In this document: piece after piece, positions 36,005-45,427 of the stretch
Position numbering within the stretch: the stretch's first letter is position 1
Layout: every line of letters begins with the position of its first letter
NCBI GenBank assembly: GCA_913031125.1
Contig: CAJWFK010000012.1
Location: forward strand, 1-64,000
Origin: an uncultured Woeseia sp.
GTDB taxonomy: Bacteria > Pseudomonadota > Gammaproteobacteria > Steroidobacterales > Woeseiaceae
DNA length: 64,000 nt
Reading direction: 5' to 3'
Notes under the pieces: model-generated
Databases searched by the model: none
The model's input: the letters and a program-made list of their open reading frames with translations, nothing else
What the model was told of the DNA's origin: nothing
Translations under genes and position numbers: made by a program

Positions 36005-36181
36005 GGTAACGTGATCCTGGCAGTTTCAGTTCTACTCTAAGTATAGTATTTGATTTCCCGCACGATGACTCAAAGTACAACACCAAGAGTCACTTGCACA
36101 ACAGAACTTAGAATACGCCGGCTATTTTAGACCGTCAACCGGCTTGAAATGAGGGGCCTTAAGCATATTCAAAAGTCCAGA

Positions 36182-36661
36182 TCATCCGGTGGGAAAAACG
36201 TCCTGTCTCGCTGTATGTTCATGGACTATTTTCCAGTTATCATCACCCAATTTCTGCCAAACCTGGCTAAAGTTCCCTGTGACAATTTCATGCTCAAATA
36301 CGTGCTTGAACAAACCCCGGATAATCGCAATTTCAGGTGTGAGAACCCGGATGGTCATGTCACTCGTATTAAAATTACCCATATCTGTCTTAGACTGCCC
36401 CCAAATACCACGGTACAGTTCATTGACGGTATTGGCACCGATAAGCATACCTCCGGTCATCAACACGCTCAGTGTTTCATCCTGCGTATAGTTATCCAAA
36501 TACCCCTGCATATCTCCGCTATTCCAATCTGACTTATGCGCTTCGATTTGGCTCAAAATTTCACTAGCTATCGATATAGAATCTTCAGCGACAGCATGCT
36601 GAAACATATAAGTACAAACCATAAGCAATGGCAGTTGCATAGTGCTAATGGGGATTTTCAT
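36182..36661 (-). CDS. Exported SnoaL/DUF4440-like NTF2 protein (copy 3)
   Basis: A 159-residue protein with a signal peptide (MQLPLLMVCTYMFQHAVA) and an NTF2-like domain: QIEAHKSDWNSGDMQGYLDNYTQDETLSV at its start and SQVWQKLGDDNWKIVHEHT at its end. This is the DUF4440/SnoaL-like layout for periplasmic ketosteroid-isomerase-fold proteins. A good GGAGGAGT ribosome binding site precedes it. It is divergent from the hyuB pair. Role unknown. The 177 bases downstream, before the SDR start, contain no gene I can support. Confidence 0.78.
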   Translation of the reverse strand: MKIPISTMQLPLLMVCTYMFQHAVAEDSISIASEILSQIEAHKSDWNSGDMQGYLDNYTQDETLSVLMTGGMLIGANTVNELYRGIWGQSKTDMGNFNTSDMTIRVLTPEIAIIRGLFKHVFEHEIVTGNFSQVWQKLGDDNWKIVHEHTARQDVFPTG

Positions 36662-36682
36662 TTTGTTACTCCTCCGGGAGTT

Positions 36683-36714
36683 GCTTGCATAATTAAACTA
36701 ACTTAATCTAGCCT
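36683..36714 (+). promoter_or_regulatory. Shared promoter-like element (hyuB copy)
   Basis: GCTTGCAT, AATT, AAACTAAC, then TAGCCT; TTGCAT and TAGCCT are 18 bases apart. It lies 39 bases before the hyuB1 ATG and within the gap to the divergent NTF2-like gene. Confidence 0.55.
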
Positions 36715-36753
36715 CAAGGTAAAACATAAAAGAACGTGAATTCAGGGGGGGCA

Positions 36754-38529
36754 ATGAAACAGAAGCAACCGGAGTCCGAAAGCAAAGCAGCAATTGATCC
36801 AGTTACTCTGGAAGTCCTGCGCGGCCGGTTTGATGCTGTCGCAGATGAAATGGAGCACACTCTGCTAAAAGCCTCACACTCCAGTATCGTCTCTGAAGCG
36901 CAGGATGCAACGGCTGCAGTATTCGATGCAGACGGGCGTACTATTGCGCAAGCGTGTGCCATCCCGATTCATCTAGGTGCATTGAGCGAACTCGGCAGAC
37001 GATTTTATCAGCAATATCCTCCAGGTAAGGCAAAACCAGGAGACCTATATATAGTAAACGACCCCTATGCGGGTGGCACGCATTTACCGGACTTCGGAGT
37101 AGCATCACCGGTTTTTCTCGGCGAAGAAATGGTTGGCTATGTAGCAACCATGACCCATCACCAGGATATCGGAGGAGCAGCGCCTGGCAGTGCCTCAACC
37201 GATGTATTTGATCACCATTCAGAAGGCATACGTATTCCATTAGTTCGCCTAACTGATGCCAGTGGGAATATCAATGAAGATCTAATCTCTCTGCTCACAG
37301 CAAACAGTCGAACTCCGGACAACATGCGCGGTGATTTGTATGCACAAATTGCGGGGTGCCGAACCGGAGAACAACGGCTAAGTGCCATCTTTAATGATTG
37401 GGGAATTAATACAACCAATGAAGGTGTCTCGGCACTAATAGATTACGCTGAACGCTTGACACGCTTAGCGATAGAACAAGTTCCGGATGGCGAATACACT
37501 TTCTCAGATTGGCTAGATAATGAGGGGCTCGCAGATGACAGCGATCCTGTCGAGATTCGCGTTAAACTGACTGTGAGCGGATCCGAAGTCGAATTCGATT
37601 TCACTGGAACTGGTGCACAAGTGCGTGCCGCTATCAACAATGTGCCTTCCTCATCCCTATCCTGCGTCTATTACGCAATTCGAGCATTAACTGGTGATGC
37701 AGCACCTAATAATGATGGATGTTATCGGCCTATATCGGTAATTCTGCCCCCAGGAACGATCGTAAATCCGATATATCCTGCACCAGTGAATGCCAGAGGA
37801 GTGGCCATTTGCCGAATGATCGATGCGGTTATGGGTGTCATGACCAAAGCAGTTCCCGACAAAATGAATGCGGCTGGCTGCGGACATGCAAACATATTTT
37901 TAGCCGGCGGTGTAGATGGAGATGGTCACCGCTTCACAGGTGCTCTGGGAGGACCCTTACGCAGTGGTATGGGCGCAAGACCAACAAAGGATGGCATAGA
38001 CGTTGCCGACCACGAATTATCGAATGTCTACCACGTTCCATTAGAAGTAACGGAGAGCGAGTTTCCCTTGCGCTATCGGCGAATGGAGCTTTGGGAAGAC
38101 TCTGGTGGGGCAGGCAAATGGCGAGGCGGATTAGGATTTTCAGCTGAAGTCGACTGGCTTTCCGGCAATGCAGTCCTTTCTGTCCGTGGCGAGCGCCACA
38201 AATTTCAGCCTTGGGGGGTGCAGGGGGGGCAATCTTCTCCCGTGTGTCGCACCGAAATAATTGAAAAAGAAGGCAATACCAAAACCGTACCTGCCAAAAT
38301 CGTACAGCCAATTCAGCAAGGCGAAATGCTCCGCTATTGGTCCACTGGTGGTGGTGGCTACGGCCCCCCCACCGAACGCGATCCGGAACTGGTTTTCGAA
38401 GATGTGATTGATGGACGGGTCTCGTTAGAAGCTGCAAGAGATATCTACGGAGTCATTGTAGAAAACGGGAAGCTTAATCTAATGGAAACCAAAGTCAGGC
38501 GAACTACACTCTCAGTATCAGATGTCTAA
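36754..38529 (+). CDS. hyuB: Hydantoinase B/oxoprolinase subunit HyuB, copy 1
   Basis: This 591-residue HyuB-family subunit has DPVTLEVLRGRFDAVADEM at the N-terminus, the metal-site motif NDPYAGGTHLPD, MTHHQDIGG and FDFTGTGAQV. It ends in the YWSTGGGGYGPPTERDPE segment. ATG 36754 follows a run of seven G; a GTG 18 bases upstream is less likely. The gene overlaps hyuB2 by eight bases. HyuB subunits hydrolyse lactams together with the ATPase HyuA. Both HyuB copies keep the metal ligands, so both look functional. Confidence 0.9.
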   Translation: MKQKQPESESKAAIDPVTLEVLRGRFDAVADEMEHTLLKASHSSIVSEAQDATAAVFDADGRTIAQACAIPIHLGALSELGRRFYQQYPPGKAKPGDLYIVNDPYAGGTHLPDFGVASPVFLGEEMVGYVATMTHHQDIGGAAPGSASTDVFDHHSEGIRIPLVRLTDASGNINEDLISLLTANSRTPDNMRGDLYAQIAGCRTGEQRLSAIFNDWGINTTNEGVSALIDYAERLTRLAIEQVPDGEYTFSDWLDNEGLADDSDPVEIRVKLTVSGSEVEFDFTGTGAQVRAAINNVPSSSLSCVYYAIRALTGDAAPNNDGCYRPISVILPPGTIVNPIYPAPVNARGVAICRMIDAVMGVMTKAVPDKMNAAGCGHANIFLAGGVDGDGHRFTGALGGPLRSGMGARPTKDGIDVADHELSNVYHVPLEVTESEFPLRYRRMELWEDSGGAGKWRGGLGFSAEVDWLSGNAVLSVRGERHKFQPWGVQGGQSSPVCRTEIIEKEGNTKTVPAKIVQPIQQGEMLRYWSTGGGGYGPPTERDPELVFEDVIDGRVSLEAARDIYGVIVENGKLNLMETKVRRTTLSVSDV

Positions 38530-40285
38530 AGTAAATAACAAACATAATATAGCTGACCCCGTCACTACCGAAGTAGTGCGGGGCTGGATGGAGTCCGTTA
38601 CGGAAGAGATGCAAGCGACAGTGGTCAAGACAGCTCACTCACTGCTAATTTGCGAAGCTCGAGATGCTACCTGTGCGCTATTTGATCGGGATGGGAGAAC
38701 AGCCGCACAAGCATCAGCCATGCCAATACACCTAGGCACACTTGCCGAACTCGGCCGACGCTTTGCCGCGAAGTACCCAGCAGGAGTTGCGCAGCCGGGT
38801 GATCTGTACATCGCCAACGACCCATATGCCGGTGGAACACATATGCCGGATATTGCGATATGTGCCCCTGTATTCAGTAATGATGAACTGGTGGGCTACG
38901 TATCAAGCATGGCCCATCATAGGGATATCGGCGGACTCCTACCAGCAAGCGTTAGCGTAAATGCCCGTGACCTTCATGCAGAGGGGCTCCGTATACCCAT
39001 TATTCGAATCGCTCGCGCAGGTCAAATCGACCATGGGGTGATGCAAGTCATACTGGCATGCAGCCGGACACCACGAAGTTTTCGTGGTGACTTAGATGCG
39101 CAAATTGCAGCCTGTAATACCGGAGCGACGCGCTTTGCAGAACTTTTTGAACGCTGGCCAGTAGAAACGATCTACGCAGCGTTCACGAACTTGACAGATT
39201 ACGCCGAACGTATGACCCGGGCAGAAATAGAAAAGATTCCTGATGGGGAATATTACTTTGAAGATAAGCTCGATGATAACGCTCTTTCGGCTGACTCTGA
39301 ACCCATTGTTATCGCCGTTACAATGACTGTGCGCGGCGATGAACTTATTTTTGACTTCACTGGTACGGACAAACAGGTCGAATCCTCGATAAATAATGTC
39401 TTAACGTCGACCGCCGCGGTAGTCTACTTCGGAGTCAGAACTTTAACGGGCGATCACGTACCAAATAACGATGGTTGCTACAGGCCTATCACTGTGACGG
39501 CACCAGCCGGAACCATTGTCAATTGTTCCTATCCTGCACCGGTAGCCTCACGCGGACTCTCACTTATGAGAATTGAGGATGTAGTAATTGGGGTTATGGG
39601 AAAAGCACTTCCGGAACGGATGACTGCAGCTAATTGTGGGCAATACACTATGGTAAGTGTCGCTGGACCCCATCCAGACACCGGTGAGCATATGATTGGC
39701 CAATTGGGTGGTCCAGTCGTCGGTGGCCACGGCGCGCGAGCTACTAAGGACGGTATTGATGTCAGCTCACACGGCTGCACTAACGGTTCAATATTGTCGA
39801 TGGAGATTAGCGAGGCCCGTTATCCAATGAAATTTAACAAACTAGAGCTCTGGACGGATTCTGGTGGAGTGGGACGCTGGCGCGGTGGGCTCGGGTATTT
39901 TTCTGAGGTCGAATGGTTGCGTGGTAATTCGTCTATTACATTTAGAAGAGAGCGAATGCGATTCCAGCCATGGGGTATGCAAGGTGGTGGCCCAGCACCC
40001 TTGTGCAAAACTGAATATGTCCGGCAGGACGGTGTGGTGGAGGAACTACCCGGGAAAATTGAATTTCCACTGAAATCAGGAGAGCAGCTACGTTACTGGA
40101 CCACAGGCAGTGGCGGCTATGGTTCGGCGCTCCAACGTGACCCAGATCATGTACTCAATGATGTCCTTGATGGACGGGTTTCGAACGAAGCAGCTTACGA
40201 TAACTATGGTGTCGTATTAGATGGTAACGAGATTAATAGGGTCGCAACGACAGAGCTACGAACTAAAATGGAAACTAGCGTGTAA
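38522..40285 (+). CDS. hyuB: Hydantoinase B/oxoprolinase subunit HyuB, copy 2
   Basis: This 587-residue paralogue has NDPYAGGTHMPD, MAHHRDIGG, FDFTGTDKQV and the C-terminal YWTTGSGGYGSALQRDPD. It differs from copy 1 through much of the middle (IDVSSHGCTNG instead of IDVADHELSN), which suggests two specialised subunits rather than a recent duplication. It starts inside the end of copy 1 (ATGTCTAA), ensuring coupled translation. Partner candidate is the HyuA at 21266. Confidence 0.9.
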   Translation: MSKVNNKHNIADPVTTEVVRGWMESVTEEMQATVVKTAHSLLICEARDATCALFDRDGRTAAQASAMPIHLGTLAELGRRFAAKYPAGVAQPGDLYIANDPYAGGTHMPDIAICAPVFSNDELVGYVSSMAHHRDIGGLLPASVSVNARDLHAEGLRIPIIRIARAGQIDHGVMQVILACSRTPRSFRGDLDAQIAACNTGATRFAELFERWPVETIYAAFTNLTDYAERMTRAEIEKIPDGEYYFEDKLDDNALSADSEPIVIAVTMTVRGDELIFDFTGTDKQVESSINNVLTSTAAVVYFGVRTLTGDHVPNNDGCYRPITVTAPAGTIVNCSYPAPVASRGLSLMRIEDVVIGVMGKALPERMTAANCGQYTMVSVAGPHPDTGEHMIGQLGGPVVGGHGARATKDGIDVSSHGCTNGSILSMEISEARYPMKFNKLELWTDSGGVGRWRGGLGYFSEVEWLRGNSSITFRRERMRFQPWGMQGGGPAPLCKTEYVRQDGVVEELPGKIEFPLKSGEQLRYWTTGSGGYGSALQRDPDHVLNDVLDGRVSNEAAYDNYGVVLDGNEINRVATTELRTKMETSV

Positions 40286-40323
40286 TGTTTTTTAATTAAA
40301 AAGATTTAAATGAGGTAAGAACT

Positions 40324-40800
40324 ATGGATCGCTCGCATGAAATTCAGGAAATGATTGACCGGGAAGGTCGGGCATTCGACACAGCAGACGCCGAACTAAT
40401 GATGACTATCTACCATCCTGATATGGTTTGGGCATGGCCTCCTCACTCACGCGCCTATGATCCAATGGAGTGGATTATGCGTTTGGGTCGTTTCAATTAT
40501 GACCATTGGCTAAAAATGACTAAGTTGTTTCTTGATACTCATAAACTTGTCCATAATCACAGAGTCACAAAAAAGATCGTGATGTCCGAAGAGCAGGATG
40601 GTGCGTTTGCGATTGTTGACGTCGATACTTTATTTATGCAGAACCCAGATAAAGACTCACCATGGCACGATGATGGACATGACGGGGAAGGGAACGAGTT
40701 CCATATTCTTGGACGTGCCTGCAAAATCTATACGACGGTCGGGGATGAGTGGAAAATGCTATACCAACCGGGAACCATGCATTACCCGGTCGGCACCTAA
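40324..40800 (+). CDS. NTF2-like protein (copy 4)
   Basis: A 158-residue soluble NTF2-like protein. EMIDREGRAFDTADAELMMTIYHPDMVWAWP is the typical first helix and strand of SnoaL-like proteins. The centre has an acidic, His-rich loop (SPWHDDGHDGEG) that may bind metal. It begins 38 bases after hyuB2 with GAGGTAAG as ribosome binding site, so it belongs to the same unit. No enzymatic motif can be named. Confidence 0.75.
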   Translation: MDRSHEIQEMIDREGRAFDTADAELMMTIYHPDMVWAWPPHSRAYDPMEWIMRLGRFNYDHWLKMTKLFLDTHKLVHNHRVTKKIVMSEEQDGAFAIVDVDTLFMQNPDKDSPWHDDGHDGEGNEFHILGRACKIYTTVGDEWKMLYQPGTMHYPVGT

Positions 40801-40813
40801 AACATCGTACCCT

Positions 40814-41734
40814 TTATTCTGTTTGAAAATTTAGCCTATGCCCGGGACGAGTCCACGGCATACTTATGAGCTGCCCCGTTGCTGACAACGTAATATAAGC
40901 AGTACACAAATCTTCACCACCAAAACAGATATTTGTTACAAGCGGATCAGGCAAATCTATGAATTCGACAAGATCACCTGTCGGTGAAACAACACTTATA
41001 CCGCCCTGAAACAGCGTCGCCTGACAAACATTCCCGTGACTATCGACACACATAGAATCAAACCCTAACAATCCGCCTGGCGCATGTAACAAATTCTCCG
41101 GATTCGATGGAACTAATGGTTCTGCCAGCTGACCAGGACCAGACAACGAGTAACTCCATATTCGGCCATTCATGGTTTCACAAAAATATAATGTATTTTC
41201 TGTAGGGGAGAGCGCTATGCCATTAGGAAACTCCTGCGGATAAAACACTTCTTCTATATGAGCTGCATCGGCAGCCACGTAATAGACACCTCCCCGGGCA
41301 ATTTGACGCGGCCACAGTTTCCCAGCGTCGGTAAACCAGAATCCTCCATGATTATCGAAAACGATATCGTTGGGGCCGTTCAACCTATTACCATTACAAG
41401 AATCAAAGAGTACTTCATGTTCTCCAGTCTCCAGATTGACTCGTTCGATACGACCGCCATCATAATCATCTGGGGTGCCTTCAGGAAATAACATCCCATC
41501 TACATCCACCCATGTAAAACCACCGTTGTTGCAGACATAACAGTGCCCATCCGGCCCGATGGCAGCACCATTGGGTGCACCACCAAGCTCTGCAATAACT
41601 TGAACATTGCCGTCCGGTTCAACTCGACTCAGCCGGCCGGCAGCAATTTCCACCACGATCACACTCCCATCTGCCATAGCAATCGGTCCTTCTGGGAATT
41701 TCAGACCGGTGGCAATAACCTCAAAATCAGCCAT
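40814..41734 (-). CDS. SMP-30/gluconolactonase-like beta-propeller
   Basis: This 306-residue six-bladed propeller has FPEGPIAMADGSVIVVEIAAGRLSRV, LNGPNDIVFDNHGGFWFTD (metal Asn and Asp) and FPNGIALSPTENTLYFCET. The C-terminal blade ends near LVTNICFGGEDLCTAYIT. These are SMP-30/regucalcin/lactonase hallmarks. Hydrolysis of a lactone to a hydroxy acid is expected. Last gene of the PTE operon, 27 bases after the CoA ligase. The 3' end is 13 bases from the convergent NTF2-like gene. Confidence 0.9.
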   Translation of the reverse strand: MADFEVIATGLKFPEGPIAMADGSVIVVEIAAGRLSRVEPDGNVQVIAELGGAPNGAAIGPDGHCYVCNNGGFTWVDVDGMLFPEGTPDDYDGGRIERVNLETGEHEVLFDSCNGNRLNGPNDIVFDNHGGFWFTDAGKLWPRQIARGGVYYVAADAAHIEEVFYPQEFPNGIALSPTENTLYFCETMNGRIWSYSLSGPGQLAEPLVPSNPENLLHAPGGLLGFDSMCVDSHGNVCQATLFQGGISVVSPTGDLVEFIDLPDPLVTNICFGGEDLCTAYITLSATGQLISMPWTRPGHRLNFQTE

Positions 41735-41761
41735 GAGTGACTCTCCTCCTACAATATCTAC

Positions 41762-43384
41762 CTAAGATAAACGGGTGCGTTTCAGAGTAATCCCGGCCGC
41801 TTCGCGGTCCCAGGTATCTTCGGTCACACCTTCAGCCCTAATTTCATACTTTTGAATTTTGTTTGTCGGCGTTTTAGGTAACTGGTCAACTAGACGTATA
41901 TAACGCGGAACCATGTAGTGCGGCATACGCGGAACCAAATGCTCTACTAGCTCTTTGGTATCAATCTGCCCATCAGGCTTTGCCGCAACAACAGCGAGAA
42001 TTTCCTCTTCACCATGCTCTGAGGGTACTCCGACAACCGCGACCTCAGCAACAGCGGGGAAACTTAATATCTCACTCTCCACTTCCAATGATGAAATATT
42101 TTCGCCTTTACGACGAACTGCATCTTTTAACCTGTCAACAAAAAAGAAGTTCCCATCCTCATCTTGCTTGACTAAATCTCCAGTGTGAAACCAACCATTG
42201 CGCCAAACTTGAGCTGTCGCTCCAGGTTGATTTAGATACCCCATAGAAACTTCCCAGGGCTGATCGACCCTAACCACAAGTTCTCCGATAACGCCCGGCG
42301 GGCACTCATAGTCATGCTCGTCGACTACACGGCATTCGCATCCGGTTCTCGGTTTACCACAGCTACCAGCAACGGCACAATCGAGTTCCGTTAGTAAAGG
42401 GGTTGATAATTCTGTCATATTAAAACCCGATGCATAACTAAATTGATAGCGCTTTGCGACCTCAATGACTTGTTCGGTAAGCATGCAAGTAACCATCCGA
42501 AGAGAATTATCAGACTCACCTGGTTCCTCTGGAGCCTTGGCCAGAAAAGCTGCCATAGCACCAATAATTCCGGAAACAGTGGTCGCCCCATGTTTCCGGA
42601 TACGTTTCCAGAACTCGGTCGTGCTAAAGCCGTCATAGAGTACGATTACAGCCTGCTTGGTTATGCCTGCCATAACCGGCGATACACCACCAACATGGAA
42701 CATTGGTAAGTCAATAAGCATGACATCATCGCTGGTCATGTATCCGTAACTTCCTTGACCAACTTTCCACTGATGCAGATATGGGCAAAGAACTCCTTTG
42801 GAAGGACCGGTCGTGCCCGATGTAAAAATAACCATCTGTGGATCCCACAAGTTCACATCAGCTGGGGCATCTATTTCCGCATTCCCAACCAAACCCGTTT
42901 GAACAACCTCTAGAGCAAGGGGATTACCAGTAGCATAATCTCCAGTCGTTAGAATTAACTCAAGCTGGGTATGTTCAATGTCTGCGAGGCGCCCTATTAA
43001 GTCCGGGTGAGCGACCATAAGCCGTGCACCAGTTTCAGCAATAGCGTGTTGGAGTATTTTTCCTTTGTAATCGAGGTTTAACGGCACAAAGACGGCGCCC
43101 AAATAATTTAGGGCAAACCACGTCCTGATAATATCCGGTCCATTCGGCATCCAGGCAATAACCAGATCACCGCGATTCACACCGTGTCCCGCGAGTTCTG
43201 CAGCGAACTGCCGCGTTTTCTTCAGCACCTCAGCATTTGACCAGGTTTCCCCTTCAGCAAAACGAAAACACTCACCATCAGGCTTCTCGCTCGCATTTCT
43301 CTCTAGCATGAAAGGTAATACGCCATCTTGCCGCGACGGTCGGCCGGTATCAAACCATGGAGGGTGCGGAACATCATTCATCAT
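41762..43384 (-). CDS. AMP-forming acyl-CoA ligase (copy 2, CaiC-like)
   Basis: This 540-residue ANL enzyme has IFTSGTTGPSKGV, the FNMTELSTP substrate/adenine region, WFHTGDLVKQDEDGNFFFVDRLKDAVRRKGENIS and the Lys in TPTNKIQKYEIR. RRKGENIS at the hinge is typical of the crotonobetaine/carnitine-CoA ligase group. It follows the SDR gene by 23 bases. It would activate a carboxylic acid produced by the lactonases in this operon. Confidence 0.93.
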   Translation of the reverse strand: MMNDVPHPPWFDTGRPSRQDGVLPFMLERNASEKPDGECFRFAEGETWSNAEVLKKTRQFAAELAGHGVNRGDLVIAWMPNGPDIIRTWFALNYLGAVFVPLNLDYKGKILQHAIAETGARLMVAHPDLIGRLADIEHTQLELILTTGDYATGNPLALEVVQTGLVGNAEIDAPADVNLWDPQMVIFTSGTTGPSKGVLCPYLHQWKVGQGSYGYMTSDDVMLIDLPMFHVGGVSPVMAGITKQAVIVLYDGFSTTEFWKRIRKHGATTVSGIIGAMAAFLAKAPEEPGESDNSLRMVTCMLTEQVIEVAKRYQFSYASGFNMTELSTPLLTELDCAVAGSCGKPRTGCECRVVDEHDYECPPGVIGELVVRVDQPWEVSMGYLNQPGATAQVWRNGWFHTGDLVKQDEDGNFFFVDRLKDAVRRKGENISSLEVESEILSFPAVAEVAVVGVPSEHGEEEILAVVAAKPDGQIDTKELVEHLVPRMPHYMVPRYIRLVDQLPKTPTNKIQKYEIRAEGVTEDTWDREAAGITLKRTRLS

Positions 43385-43407
43385 TTAAGCCCTTTCGCAT
43401 ATATATC

Positions 43408-44166
43408 TTATCGGCCAGTTGAGATAACGCTGCTTTTAAGCAGCGCAGCCATCTGCTTCTCCATTGCCGAAGGATCACGGGCGAGTGCTGCCCGCATACC
43501 AACAGCCATTGGATCAGTATCCATCTCCGGAATATTCTTTTCGATCGCCTTAATTCCTGCCCGAGCGATGGTACTAGCAGGTTCCTTAAATCCTTTGACA
43601 TGTGATGCCATTCGCGTATCAACCGAGCCCACAATTAGCGCACTCACCTGCGTATCTTGTCCCTCAAGTTCGGCCCTGACATTAGTGGTCATCGCGCGAG
43701 CTGCGAATTTAGAAGGGCTATAACCACCCATGTTAGGAGCTGAAATTATTGCTCCCGCCGACAGCACATTCACGATGGCACCGCCACCATTTTTTTCGAG
43801 CACCGGAGCAAAATAACGGCACATGGAAAGAGCACCAAAATAATTTACTTCCATTTCCTCACGGGCAGCCCTTAAATCAGGAGCCCCAATCAGTGTGAGA
43901 TGCAGAAACGCGCCGGCGTTATTGACTAAAATATTGACGTCATCACAGTATGCTGCTGCTTCTTTTATTTGAGCATCTGATGTCACGTCAAGTTGAATCG
44001 GTTCTACCTGATCACCGAATTCATCAATCAAGTGTCCGGGACCAGAAGGTTCACGTGTGCCAATATATACCTTGTGTGCTCCCGCTCCTAAGAACTCCCG
44101 AACAAATGCCTCACCGATCCCCCGGTTTCCTCCAGTCACGATGGCAATGCCGTTATCAACCTTCAT
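43408..44166 (-). CDS. SDR-family oxidoreductase
   Basis: A 252-residue classical SDR with TGGNRGIGEA, NNAGAF, VNVLSAGAI (Ser) and GGYSPSKFAARA (Tyr, Lys). It is 35 bases after the PTE-family gene and 23 before the CoA ligase gene. A hydroxyl/ketone conversion on an open-chain intermediate is plausible. The C-terminus is short and lacks the common GGxx motif end. Confidence 0.88.
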   Translation of the reverse strand: MKVDNGIAIVTGGNRGIGEAFVREFLGAGAHKVYIGTREPSGPGHLIDEFGDQVEPIQLDVTSDAQIKEAAAYCDDVNILVNNAGAFLHLTLIGAPDLRAAREEMEVNYFGALSMCRYFAPVLEKNGGGAIVNVLSAGAIISAPNMGGYSPSKFAARAMTTNVRAELEGQDTQVSALIVGSVDTRMASHVKGFKEPASTIARAGIKAIEKNIPEMDTDPMAVGMRAALARDPSAMEKQMAALLKSSVISTGR

Positions 44167-44201
44167 AACAATATTTTTGAATGGGCGGAATATTTAAGCT
44201 A

Positions 44202-45350
44202 TTAGGCAATGGTCAGCATCTCTTGTGGATTCTTGTAGAGTATTTTTTCAATCAATCCTTCATCAAAACCCTTGTATCGCATCAACGCAGTAACAGTCTC
44301 CGGGATATGCTGCCAGCCGTGTCCACCATATTTTCGATGCCAGTGTTGCAGTGCTATATCATGCGACATCAATATACGGGATTCATGACCTGCTTCAACG
44401 AGCGCCATAATTTCGTTTAGACGAATAGCGTCATTGGGGACATCCACCTTACCCCGCTGCCTATAGGACTCCTCCCATCCGAAGCAGTCAAAAGATAGAT
44501 ACATTCCTGTTTTTGCCAGCTCCAAAAAGGGTTCTGGATCAAATGAATTAGGTCCAGGCTTTGACGCAAGTCTATGATCAACGTGACACATTATTGTTCG
44601 GGAAAGATCTGCTTTTTCTTCTTCCACAATTCGCACTGCTTCCCAGATCGCGTCCGGGCCCCAACCGGGATGAATGCTTAACGCGACGCCACTGGCCCGC
44701 TGAGCCCGAGCGGATGCCCGTAACACTTTCTCCTCATCCGGATGCATATTTGCACAAAGCCCAACCTCACCAATTATTCCCGCCTGCACACCACTCGCAA
44801 CCCCTTCTTCTAGATCCCGCATAATCCGTTGTTGCACGCCTCCAATCTTCATATCAGCGACTTCGGGTGGATGGTACTCGTTTGTGTAGTAGCTTGTTGC
44901 CATAACTAGGTGTACACCAGTCGCTCTGGACACCTGCTGCAAACCGCAAGGATCCCTCGAGAGACCGATCGGTGTCTGGTCGACCAAACAACCACCGCCA
45001 TGTCGTTTAAACAAATTCGCCTCGTAAATAACATCTTCAATACTTGTCGTTCTATACATACCGTAATAGAACCAGTTCCTGGCAACATCGGCCCGGTTTT
45101 CGAGACAGATTGGTTGATTCCATTTAGCGCGATAAGAAGCTGCTGTTCCAGGGCCTCCCTCTCCAGGTTCCCAGCCAGCCTCAGGAGTTGATGCAGCAGC
45201 CTTTCCAGATTCGGTGGTATCGATCAGCATTTCCGAAGAACATGCCCCGAGGGTCATGTCTACTATCACGTGCTCATGAGGTAGTGTCAGACCAAGCTCC
45301 TCGGGCTCTACCGGACCAAGAACAGTTTGAACTAACCCTTTATTGACCAT
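44202..45350 (-). CDS. Phosphotriesterase-family metal-dependent hydrolase
   Basis: This 382-residue amidohydrolase-fold enzyme has binuclear site ligands LPHEHV (HxH), GIIGEVGL (Glu in place of the carbamylated Lys, as in PTE-related proteins), SIHPGWG, MCHVDHRL and MSHDIAL. ATG 45350 is chosen for its strong AAGGAG ribosome binding site five bases upstream; the ORF extends 24 codons further, into the divergent promoter. Members hydrolyse lactones or phosphoesters. Operon partners (SMP-30, CoA ligase, SDR) favour a lactonase role. Compared with the family it has a long insert after the first His motif, rich in Gly and Glu. Confidence 0.88.
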   Translation of the reverse strand: MVNKGLVQTVLGPVEPEELGLTLPHEHVIVDMTLGACSSEMLIDTTESGKAAASTPEAGWEPGEGGPGTAASYRAKWNQPICLENRADVARNWFYYGMYRTTSIEDVIYEANLFKRHGGGCLVDQTPIGLSRDPCGLQQVSRATGVHLVMATSYYTNEYHPPEVADMKIGGVQQRIMRDLEEGVASGVQAGIIGEVGLCANMHPDEEKVLRASARAQRASGVALSIHPGWGPDAIWEAVRIVEEEKADLSRTIMCHVDHRLASKPGPNSFDPEPFLELAKTGMYLSFDCFGWEESYRQRGKVDVPNDAIRLNEIMALVEAGHESRILMSHDIALQHWHRKYGGHGWQHIPETVTALMRYKGFDEGLIEKILYKNPQEMLTIA

Positions 45351-45387
45351 GATCTCTCCTTTATTGTAGTTTTTATGAGGCTCTGGA

Positions 45388-45419
45388 AAACTACCATCTG
45401 TTAGTCTGATTATGCAAGC
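45388..45419 (-). promoter_or_regulatory. Shared promoter-like element (PTE operon copy)
   Basis: On the minus strand GCTTGCAT, AATC, AGACTAAC, then TAGTTT 18 bases after TTGCAT. It sits 37 bases before the PTE-family ATG. The other end is only nine bases from the divergent DegT start, so a bound protein would also block that gene's translation start region. Confidence 0.55.
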
Positions 45420-45427
45420 CATTGACC

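Noticed and set aside
36092-36110. Look-alike of the shared element (ACTTGCAC...GAACTTA) upstream of the SDR gene
   Set aside because: It points away from the only nearby start codon and has no TAG hexamer at the right spacing, so I left it out of the nine.
36117-36143. GCCGG...CCGGC inverted repeat in the gap before the SDR gene
   Set aside because: Only five paired bases with a 17-base loop and no T run; too weak for a terminator.
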